The position numbers and the translations under genes were made by a program. A stretch of 6,385 bases of DNA from contig WHTL01000230.1 in assembly GCA_009377735.1 (NCBI GenBank), forward strand, positions 1 through 6,385. Direction: 5' to 3'. Origin of the DNA: Acidimicrobiia bacterium (lineage in GTDB: Bacteria; Actinomycetota; Acidimicrobiia; Spongiisociales; ZC4RG35). Shown here piece after piece: positions 1 to 6,246 of this stretch. Under the pieces are notes generated by a model. That model did not search any database. It saw only the letters and a program-made list of their open reading frames with translations, and had not been told where the DNA came from. The stretch's first letter is position 1, and each line of letters starts with the position of its first letter.

Positions 1-803
1 CTGAGGGATACCGACTCGATGGCGAGCCACGGGTAGCACCCGACGGCGCCGAGTTTCTCTTCGTCCAGTTGGAGGCTTCAGGGAACCCCGGCAGTCTTGT
101 TTCCCGAATTGAGATGGCCGACCAAGAACCGCGCACCTTCGGCATGCCCGAGCCGGGCACCGTGATGGCGATGGTTGTTCCTGTCGAATCCGAGCCGCAC
201 CTCGTGGTTTCCGATGGGAGCCGGGAACAACGGTTGAATCTGCGAAACGGACAGGTGCAGAACGGGGCGATGGCTCCCAAGGAGTATGCGATGGAACAGC
301 CCCTCACCGGTAGGTTCGAGCCGGTGAGCCTCTGCGTCGACGAGTTCTCCGGTGACGACCAATGCGAGAACCGCAAGGAGGTCGTCTACGAAGGAACTCT
401 CGACATTCCCATGGCGGTGAGGGTGTCAAATGTGGCGCTGGCAGCCCCGATGCTTCCCCAGGACGCCGCTGAAGTCGTGGCTACCTACGACCAGTGGGCA
501 CCTGAAGGCAGTGACATGGTTGTCCTTCCCATCCCCGACTCCGCCATATCCTTCCGCCCGAGTACAGCCCCCCAGTCGGTCGAGGTGAGCTACGGATTCG
601 ATGCCATGCTGACATCGGGGAACACCGAGGTGCAGCAGACGACCATCGAGTCCGAGGAGTACGAAGGGGTGATCATGGTCTTCCAGCCACCGAGCGACAT
701 GAAGAACCTGGAGCTCTCAGTCTCAATGAGGCTGTCCTGGACAGAAGGTGATCGTGAGGGGAGCGTGCTCCTCGAAGAGTCCCTCACCGTTCCCCTCCGT
801 TGA
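1..803 (+). CDS. Acidic beta-rich protein of unknown function, C-terminal part (start outside window)
   Basis: I do not recognise this family. The reading frame is open from position 3 to the TGA at 801-803 and gives 266 visible residues. A TTG at 69 could be read as a start, but the 22 residues before it (including APDGAEFLFVQLE) look like genuine protein, and no ATG or GTG lies in frame there, so the real start is probably upstream of the window. The visible part is strongly acidic, has no membrane segment, and is rich in alternating hydrophobic strands, for example FLFVQLEA (visible residues 18-25), VMAMVVPV (54-61) and LELSVSMRLSW (236-246). This suggests an immunoglobulin-like or DUF4352-like beta sandwich, possibly two. 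Two cysteines ten residues apart (111 and 121) could form a disulfide, which would fit an exported or surface domain. An N-terminal signal or lipobox, if present, would be outside the window. The gene converges on the T7SS genes and overlaps the neighbouring stop codon by 20 bp. A functional link to secretion is only suggested by position. Confidence 0.75.
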   Translation, partial: EGYRLDGEPRVAPDGAEFLFVQLEASGNPGSLVSRIEMADQEPRTFGMPEPGTVMAMVVPVESEPHLVVSDGSREQRLNLRNGQVQNGAMAPKEYAMEQPLTGRFEPVSLCVDEFSGDDQCENRKEVVYEGTLDIPMAVRVSNVALAAPMLPQDAAEVVATYDQWAPEGSDMVVLPIPDSAISFRPSTAPQSVEVSYGFDAMLTSGNTEVQQTTIESEEYEGVIMVFQPPSDMKNLELSVSMRLSWTEGDREGSVLLEESLTVPLR

Positions 804-2004
804 AGGCAGGATCGAGCCTTGCCGTGATCACGGCTGCCAACCGGAGGAAATGTATCCGCCACCTCCTGTTGGTTTCCAACCAGCGAAGGTGGCCGTGATC
901 CAAGAGTCCAGCCGCCTTGACGTCGGATGGGAGGGTGAGTATCGCCGATGAATGCCCCAGCAGAGATGAGATCTCCTCGGGTACCTCGGAGCGGGAACAC
1001 CGGTTGACCACCGTCACCACAGGTCGGCCTGCAGACAAGGTGGCACCGGCGGCACGGGCGATGATCGCCTCGTCCTCGTCGATCGTTGTCACCAGGACGG
1101 TGAGATCAACATGGGCGAGTACGGTCTGGGCCGTTGCTGACCCCACCCTGCCGGCGTCCACCACCATCACACCGCAGTGTCTTGAAAGCCCGTCGATGGC
1201 ATCGCCCAGACCTGCGGGATCGATGGGAACTCCCCCCGGGGTGCTCACGACGACACCAACACCCAGATCGTCACGAGCGATTCGCCGTTCGACGTCGCTA
1301 TAGCTGAGGGCGGGTCCACGAAGAAGGTTCCCAACCTCACTCAGATGGAGCGGTTTCGGTGATGTTGCACCACGACTGAGGGCGGCACTCACATGGTCGG
1401 TGTCGACCGCCACAGTCCGACCATGACCGGTGTCGGCGAGCCGTGAGGCTAGGAGCCTGGTCACCAGGGTCGCCCCCGCCCCGGAACCCGCCGACACCAC
1501 GCCGATTCGCAGCGCTCTGCCTTTCGCCATCTCCGAGGCGGCCCTGGCGAGGGTCATTTCGGGGGCGGAGTCGCGCCATTGTCTTCTCAGTCGTGTCAAC
1601 GGTCCGGGGCGGATGCCCTCCCCAACTGAGAAGAGGGCGCCAACTGCCTCGCCAAGGCGATGTCGCCATCTAGGTTCGTTCGGGAGGAGACGCCTAGTGC
1701 GTGCCGTGGGGTCGAGTCCATCCGACTGAGCGTCGAGCGATGGACCGTCGACGGCGTGGCCGGGTGCCATCCGCCGCCGATCGAGGACCACCACCGCACC
1801 GTCACCGACTCCGGCAGAGGCAAAGGTTTCTTCCATTTGCAAGACGCGCCCCCCAGCATCGGCTAGCCTCCAATCGCTCGTCTCTCCCCCACCTCCCGTC
1901 AGCTGGATCAGGGTCGAGAGCACATTCCCCACCGCCACATCGGCGGGCAAGGAGAGATCCCTGCGGGCGCTGGGCCCGACCACCGTCACCACCACGGGCT
2001 TCAT
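784..2004 (-). CDS. EccD/YukD-type ubiquitin-like domain fused to a degenerate MinD/ParA-like P-loop domain
   Basis: This is a predicted cytosolic T7SS accessory protein of 406 residues. Residues 1-77 have the pattern of the EccD N-terminal ubiquitin-like fold: a first strand PVVVTVVG, a second hairpin strand rDLSLPADVAVG, a helix NVLSTLIQLTG, then WRLADAGGRVL and a closing GDGAVVVLDRR. Residues 78-165 form an arginine-rich linker. Residues 166-400 follow the MinD/ParA (SIMIBI) order: strand RIGVVSAG, P-loop SAGSGAGAT (171-179), VDTD (200-203), Walker B VMVVDAG (279-285, D283), LTVLVTT and VVNR (332-335). The P-loop aligns with KGGVGKT but has Gly in place of the signature lysine and Ala178 in place of the catalytic Walker A lysine, so ATP hydrolysis is unlikely. 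There is no membrane segment, unlike EccD, which normally follows the ubiquitin fold with about 11 helices. The ATG lies inside the eccC stop (ATGA) and has an AGGA ribosome site six bases upstream, so it is probably translationally coupled to eccC. The protein probably binds EccC or another core component (inference). A plain EccD is ruled out by the missing membrane part. Confidence 0.88.
   Translation of the reverse strand: MKPVVVTVVGPSARRDLSLPADVAVGNVLSTLIQLTGGGGETSDWRLADAGGRVLQMEETFASAGVGDGAVVVLDRRRMAPGHAVDGPSLDAQSDGLDPTARTRRLLPNEPRWRHRLGEAVGALFSVGEGIRPGPLTRLRRQWRDSAPEMTLARAASEMAKGRALRIGVVSAGSGAGATLVTRLLASRLADTGHGRTVAVDTDHVSAALSRGATSPKPLHLSEVGNLLRGPALSYSDVERRIARDDLGVGVVVSTPGGVPIDPAGLGDAIDGLSRHCGVMVVDAGRVGSATAQTVLAHVDLTVLVTTIDEDEAIIARAAGATLSAGRPVVTVVNRCSRSEVPEEISSLLGHSSAILTLPSDVKAAGLLDHGHLRWLETNRRWRIHFLRLAAVITARLDPAFNGGER
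803..834. repeat. Two adjacent inverted repeats just after the plus-strand stop codon
   Basis: Immediately after the TGA of the plus-strand gene, AAGGC (803-807) can pair with GCCTT (816-820). The perfect 14-bp palindrome GCCGTGATCACGGC (821-834) follows at once. Both lie inside the last codons of the minus-strand fusion gene. They could form a 3'-end hairpin for the plus-strand transcript at a convergent gene pair. There is no T tract, and the palindrome is also read as ordinary codons on the minus strand, so the regulatory reading is weak. Confidence 0.25.
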
Positions 2005-2014
2005 GGCGTGTCCT
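2001..2014 (-). promoter_or_regulatory. ATGA stop-start overlap with AGGA ribosome site, coupling eccC to the downstream gene
   Basis: On the minus strand the eccC stop TGA (2003-2001) overlaps the ATG (2004-2002) of the ubiquitin-fold/MinD-like gene as ATGA. An AGGA motif (2014-2011) inside the last eccC codons sits six bases before that ATG. This fixes the downstream start and predicts termination-reinitiation coupling, so the two proteins should be made in related amounts from one message. Confidence 0.85.
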
Positions 2015-5000
2015 GGTGGATGGAGGTCTGAACCATTGTCTCTCCCTTGCGAGTGATCAGTCGGCCACGACCGGGGGGCAACTTCTCTGGTCGGTGCCCG
2101 TGGGCAACGGGGCCCTCTGACCGCTGACCGGACATCAACAGGATCGGTGCTCCAACCTCGACCAGCCGCTGTAGGAAATGCTGGAACATCGCTCGGGATG
2201 CTCCGGCCATGCGTCGGGTAACGACGACGTGCAAACCGAGCTCCTGAGCCATCGGCAACGACTCCATGAGAGGCTCGAGTGGATTGGCGAATCCGCTTCC
2301 CACCATGTCATGGTCGTCTATGACGAGCACCAGACGGGGTCCGGTCCACCCTTTGTCGCGGATCGCCTTGGCCCGGAATTCCATCTCCGTCGCGAAAGTG
2401 TTGACCATCTCGGATATAGCATCGGGACCGACGGCTACGCCGACGCTATGGCTCTCGGGGAGGCTCGACTCCAAGCTTCTTCGGTTGTCAATCAGGCCGA
2501 TACGAACCTCATCTGGGGTATACCTCGTTGTCATCTCCTCGATCCAGGTGCGCAACAGGTTGGTCTTGCCCGTTTCGACACCACCAAGGGCGATGAAGTG
2601 GGACTCGCCACCGCTGAGGAGATCGAATGTAAACGGGCTGTGACCGTGCTCCTCGATACCGAGGACCACCCCGTCGCCGTCGTATTCAGGAAGGTCAGCC
2701 CGATATATCTCGGTGGGCAGTGCCCTGACGGGCTCTGCCGGTTGCGTATCTGTCCATCGGTCGCCAACGGTGCTGACTACCTCGGCAACGGCCTCCGGGA
2801 GCCCTGTGATCTCGGCGGAGCCATCGAGACGTGGCAGCGCCACCTGGCACATCTCACCACCCTTGGCGAGGGCTCTACCGGGTACATCATCGGGGATGAC
2901 TTTGGCGAGCTTGCGGTCGAGCTCGGAGTCCATGGGGTCGTTGAGCCGGAGCTCGAGGCGGCCGCCGAATGCCTCTCTCGCTTTCGACCCCAGGTCCGCC
3001 CACCTGTTGGCGGTGGTTACGAAATGGATCCCGTAATGGAGACCACCGTTGATGAGCTCGAGGATGTGGTCCTTGGCGTCGTAGCCCATCTCACCCATGA
3101 GAGAGCCCCAGTTGTCAATGACAACGAACACCTCTCCGAAGCCGTCGTCCACCTTCCCCGCCTTGCGCGCCTTGTGGAATTGCTCCATCGATGCGATCGA
3201 GTTCTCCCTGAACATTTCGGAGCGCCGCTCGATGAGCCGTTCCACCATTCCCAGAAGACGTTTGGTCTCCTCGTCGTGGCCACGGCCGAAAACAGCACCG
3301 ACGTGGGGAAGATCGACCAGTTCAAAGAGACCTCCGCCACCATGGTCCAGGCAATAGAACTGGACATCCTCGGGGCTGTGACTGCGCGACATCGAGGAGA
3401 TCAGAGTCTGGAGCACCGTCGACTTTCCGGTACGCGACGAACCGCCGACGGCCCAATGGCCCGTGGTGCCCCCGAAGTTGATGAAGAGGTCCTGAACCTG
3501 CTGTGTGCGGGGTCGGTCGACCACACCCACCTTGGCTCGCAACCAGCCCTCGTCGCCCGCCTGGACCTTGCCACTCTCTTTGTCCTGTTCCACTAATTCC
3601 ATGGAGAGTGCCCGGGGCAGGGGCTCCTGCCAGACCTGGCGGGTCTGGCGATGGAACTCCGCCGCGATCGCCTCGATGATCACATCCATCTCGGTGACTG
3701 GGTCATCATCGTCGGGAGACTCGTCCCGGGTTGGGAGGGTTATCGCCCCACCGCCCCGGTCAAACTCCGAGATGGTGACACCGTCGGCGACCGTCACATC
3801 GCTCGTCTCCCGATAGGGACGGTTGGCGAGGGCGGCACGGAATTGGTGCTTCTCCCCGTCGACGACGAGGAACCCCAAACCGGGGACTGGGGGCAGCTCG
3901 TAGGCGTCTTTGCCCCCCATGATGGACCGAGACTCCTCGGCGGTAAACGTCCGGAGGCACAAGCGGTAGCGGAGGTGCCCAAGCAGTTTCGTGGCCCGAC
4001 CCGAGTCGAGCTTCTGGCTGCATAGAAGAAGATGGACACCCAATGACCGACCGACTCGCCCGATGGACATGAAAAGGTCGAGGAATTCGGGCTCCGCTTC
4101 CATGAGCTCTCCGAACTCGTCGATGACCACCGTCAGGGTAGGGAGAGGCTCCATCTCCGGGTCCTTGAGGGCTGCCTGCTGGTATTCCGATATCTTGTCG
4201 AACCCCCCATACATCCGGAGCTGACGTTGTCTTCTCTCCAGCTCCCCGAACATCGCCTCACGCATTCTTTGGATCAGGGTCTCATCGTTCTCCAGGTTCG
4301 TGATCATGCCGGCCGTATGGGGCAGATTCTCGAGTCCGGCGAAGGTAGCACCGCCCTTGAAGTCCACGAGGAGCATCGAGAGGAGCTCTGGTGGCTCCTT
4401 CATGGCGAGCCCCAGCACCAGAGTCCTCAGAAGCTCCGACTTTCCGGACCCGGTCGCCCCCACCAGGAGACCGTGAGGTCCCATCCCATCCTCGGCTGAC
4501 TCCTTGATATCGACCGAGACATACTTGCTACCGGCGATGCCGACTGGTGCACTGAGTTGATCGTTCCGCGGCCTCCCTGACCACAAGACCTTGGGGTCGA
4601 CCTCGGATCGGCTGATGATCCCATGAAGGTCGAGAATGCCCTGGGCGTCGGAGAGCGCAACATCGCCCGCATCCTGTCGGAGTCGGAACGGTGCCAACGT
4701 CCGGGCGATCTGCTCCACGGCCGGCATAGGCGCCTCATCGGTGTTGATCCCGGTGAGGGGTGGTCCCTCGTTGGGCCGGTAGGTCCAGCGCCCGTGCTCT
4801 CCGTAATTGAGGCGGGCGCCCAACCAGGACGGAAGACGGGTGGGTCGGTCAACGAGACAGATGACGAACACATCGACCTCGGTAGCCCGCTCGATCACCT
4901 CGTCCAACCCGTCGATCTCGTCGGCAGGGTTGTAGCCGTCGATCACCACGACCAACTGTGGAAACCGGACTCTCTTCGAACCCATGGAGAACGAACCGTC

Positions 5001-6077
5001 GGAGCTGTTGTCGTCGACCCGGTTCAGTCTGGCCACGGCCGTTTGCTCGAGGAGCACCGCCAGGTCGCTCGTGCTGGTGGCAATGGTGGCCGCGGGACGG
5101 TCGCCACCACCACGGAGGTGAGGAAACCACTTGAGCCACTCCCACTCCTTCGGTTCGTCGCCCCATACGATAAAGCGAAGATCCATCGGGGAGCGGAAGA
5201 CCGCGAGCTGTGAGATCAGGGAACGTGCCATCGTTCGACGGACCCCATCTGGCGCAACGACACCAAGTGAGCCAATCCCCTTGAGATCGGCTGTCATGGG
5301 CATGGATGGGACGGTGAGATGACCTGCCACCAGCGCTTCGGCCGCCGCTAGCCGATCCGGCTCGAACTCTGTCATGGGGGTGTCAGTGATCTCGAGAACG
5401 GGTCGGGTCGCTGCGGGCATGGCGCCGGTGCCGAGCCGCACCGTGAGGAAGTCCTCATCTATCAGACGACGCTCCCAGAGCCTGGTGCCTTCGCACACCA
5501 CGTCCCAGAGTCCCGTTACATCGGGATATAGAAACTCAGCGCGCCCTCGCTGCTCCGCACCGGCGATAACAAGATCCCGGCGGATCCTCTCCAGGTAATC
5601 GTCGTAGCGAATGCCCTGGCGAGCCTCCTTCTTTCTGGTCTTCCTCTTCTGAACGATCCGCACCGAAATACTGCTCAGCATCATCAGCGACGCCATCCCT
5701 ATCGCAAAGTACAGATACATCATCCGTCCCGACATGAGAGCGAAGCCGACGATCCCAAAGCTCCCCAGTGCCGGGAGGACGGACTGCCAAACCGAGGGCT
5801 GATCCTCGGGGTCGGAGTCGGTGGGAGGATCACTCAAACTCAGCTCGGTCTGGGGTGCCAGGGTGACGGGAAGCCGGGCGGGACGATGCAGATAGCGCTC
5901 CCCGTCTTCCTTCTCATAAGAAACCGAAGCCGCCGGTGTCGCGTGTGGGGTGCTGGTGTCCTCTTCCCTCTCCGTCCTCGGTGACCCAAAGACGAGAAGG
6001 TCGTCGGACTTCTCGGCGACGGTCATGACAGGAGCCAAATCACGGAGTGGTTGTTGTCTGTTACGCGCCTCATACAT
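2001..6077 (-). CDS. eccC: Type VII secretion system motor ATPase EccC (single chain, FtsK/SpoIIIE family)
   Basis: EccC is the membrane-anchored ATPase that recognises WXG100-type substrates and powers their export through the T7SS inner-membrane complex. The 1358 residues show the full domain order. An acidic, polar N-terminal tail (1-60) precedes the conserved RYLHRPARLP stretch. Two membrane helices follow at about 99-117 and 119-138. A stalk and a degenerate ATPase-like domain (D0/DUF) with the WEWLKWFPHLR signature lie at about 150-480. Three ATPase domains follow. D1 has Walker A GATGSGKS (540-547) and Walker B VVIDEF (D653, E654). D2 has GSSRTGKS (879-886) and VVIDNW (D988, N989). D3 has GGVETGKT (1165-1172) and LVIDDH (D1254, D1255). 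Only D1 keeps the catalytic glutamate, as known for this family, where D1 is the working motor and D2/D3 bind nucleotide and substrate. The length matches other fused EccC proteins (about 1240-1390), and the chain is not split into EccCa and EccCb. The ATG at 6077 is the first possible start: a TGA lies in frame four codons upstream, and GGTGA lies about ten bases upstream. An ATG at 6026 (residue 18) is the main alternative. The stop overlaps the next gene. Confidence 0.97.
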   Translation of the reverse strand: MYEARNRQQPLRDLAPVMTVAEKSDDLLVFGSPRTEREEDTSTPHATPAASVSYEKEDGERYLHRPARLPVTLAPQTELSLSDPPTDSDPEDQPSVWQSVLPALGSFGIVGFALMSGRMMYLYFAIGMASLMMLSSISVRIVQKRKTRKKEARQGIRYDDYLERIRRDLVIAGAEQRGRAEFLYPDVTGLWDVVCEGTRLWERRLIDEDFLTVRLGTGAMPAATRPVLEITDTPMTEFEPDRLAAAEALVAGHLTVPSMPMTADLKGIGSLGVVAPDGVRRTMARSLISQLAVFRSPMDLRFIVWGDEPKEWEWLKWFPHLRGGGDRPAATIATSTSDLAVLLEQTAVARLNRVDDNSSDGSFSMGSKRVRFPQLVVVIDGYNPADEIDGLDEVIERATEVDVFVICLVDRPTRLPSWLGARLNYGEHGRWTYRPNEGPPLTGINTDEAPMPAVEQIARTLAPFRLRQDAGDVALSDAQGILDLHGIISRSEVDPKVLWSGRPRNDQLSAPVGIAGSKYVSVDIKESAEDGMGPHGLLVGATGSGKSELLRTLVLGLAMKEPPELLSMLLVDFKGGATFAGLENLPHTAGMITNLENDETLIQRMREAMFGELERRQRQLRMYGGFDKISEYQQAALKDPEMEPLPTLTVVIDEFGELMEAEPEFLDLFMSIGRVGRSLGVHLLLCSQKLDSGRATKLLGHLRYRLCLRTFTAEESRSIMGGKDAYELPPVPGLGFLVVDGEKHQFRAALANRPYRETSDVTVADGVTISEFDRGGGAITLPTRDESPDDDDPVTEMDVIIEAIAAEFHRQTRQVWQEPLPRALSMELVEQDKESGKVQAGDEGWLRAKVGVVDRPRTQQVQDLFINFGGTTGHWAVGGSSRTGKSTVLQTLISSMSRSHSPEDVQFYCLDHGGGGLFELVDLPHVGAVFGRGHDEETKRLLGMVERLIERRSEMFRENSIASMEQFHKARKAGKVDDGFGEVFVVIDNWGSLMGEMGYDAKDHILELINGGLHYGIHFVTTANRWADLGSKAREAFGGRLELRLNDPMDSELDRKLAKVIPDDVPGRALAKGGEMCQVALPRLDGSAEITGLPEAVAEVVSTVGDRWTDTQPAEPVRALPTEIYRADLPEYDGDGVVLGIEEHGHSPFTFDLLSGGESHFIALGGVETGKTNLLRTWIEEMTTRYTPDEVRIGLIDNRRSLESSLPESHSVGVAVGPDAISEMVNTFATEMEFRAKAIRDKGWTGPRLVLVIDDHDMVGSGFANPLEPLMESLPMAQELGLHVVVTRRMAGASRAMFQHFLQRLVEVGAPILLMSGQRSEGPVAHGHRPEKLPPGRGRLITRKGETMVQTSIHQDTP

Positions 6078-6120
6078 CCCAAATGGTCACCGCCGGTGGG
6101 TCGGGTTGAACGAGACGTGT

Positions 6121-6159
6121 GCGGACGGGCAGCCGTCGCGTCGAGGGGGGTACGTCCGC
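6121..6159 (-). repeat. 7-bp inverted repeat in the putative eccC leader
   Basis: GCGGACG (6121-6127) and CGTCCGC (6153-6159) are exact inverted copies around 25 bases. If eccC is transcribed from within or through this gap, the pair could form a stem about 45-80 bases before the eccC ATG. A short palindrome GTCGCGAC (6171-6178) lies just upstream on the minus strand and could be an operator-like site. In GC-rich DNA, repeats of this size arise often by chance. I see no convincing -35/-10 promoter pair in the 169-bp gap. Confidence 0.25.
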
Positions 6160-6203
6160 GATTCGATCGGGTCGCGACTACCGAGGCTGGTGTGCCCCTC
6201 TTG

Positions 6204-6221
6204 CCCCTCCTGAAGGAGGGG
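6204..6221 (-). terminator. Perfect GC-rich hairpin in the gap before eccC; possible terminator or attenuator without a T tract
   Basis: CCCCTCC (6204-6210) and GGAGGGG (6215-6221) are perfect inverted arms around a four-base loop. The flanking loop bases T and A can also pair, giving 8-bp symmetry. The hairpin begins 25 bases after the stop of the upstream membrane-protein gene and about 130 bases before the eccC start. No run of T follows on either strand, so it is not a classical intrinsic terminator. U-poor hairpins have been proposed as terminators in actinobacteria. It could equally be a leader structure or protect an mRNA 3' end. A second copy of the left arm core, GCCCCTC at 6194-6200, could compete for pairing. 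Confidence 0.35.
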
Positions 6222-6246
6222 AACAATTAGAAGGTGGGGAAAAGTA

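Noticed and set aside
917..1303. Plus-strand open frames opposite the fusion gene (917-1303, 1430-1729, 1701-2120)
   Set aside because: They are Ser/Thr/Pro/Arg-rich translations without motifs, lying antisense to a gene with clear domain structure. They are compositional shadows.
2178..3596. Open frame of 472 codons on the plus strand, opposite eccC
   Set aside because: Its codons lie in register with the eccC codons (first base opposite the wobble base), and the same phase is also open at 3651-4025, 4227-4499 and 4623-5213. This is the usual shadow of a GC-rich gene. The translation shows no recognisable motif.
5889..5904. GGGGAG six bases before an in-frame CTG near eccC residue 63 as the true start
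   Set aside because: The spacing is attractive and would give a family-typical N-terminus, but CTG starts are rare and two ATG codons exist upstream in the same open frame. It cannot be supported from sequence alone.
6023..6226. Minus-strand open frame of 67 codons spanning the gap and the eccC start
   Set aside because: It would need a TTG start within the hairpin region and gives a basic, low-complexity peptide. It overlaps the eccC start out of frame and has no suitable ribosome site.
6211..6230. AGGAGG-like sequence on both strands of the hairpin as a ribosome-binding site
   Set aside because: No ATG, GTG or TTG opening a plausible reading frame lies at the right distance on either strand. 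The match comes from the hairpin arms.
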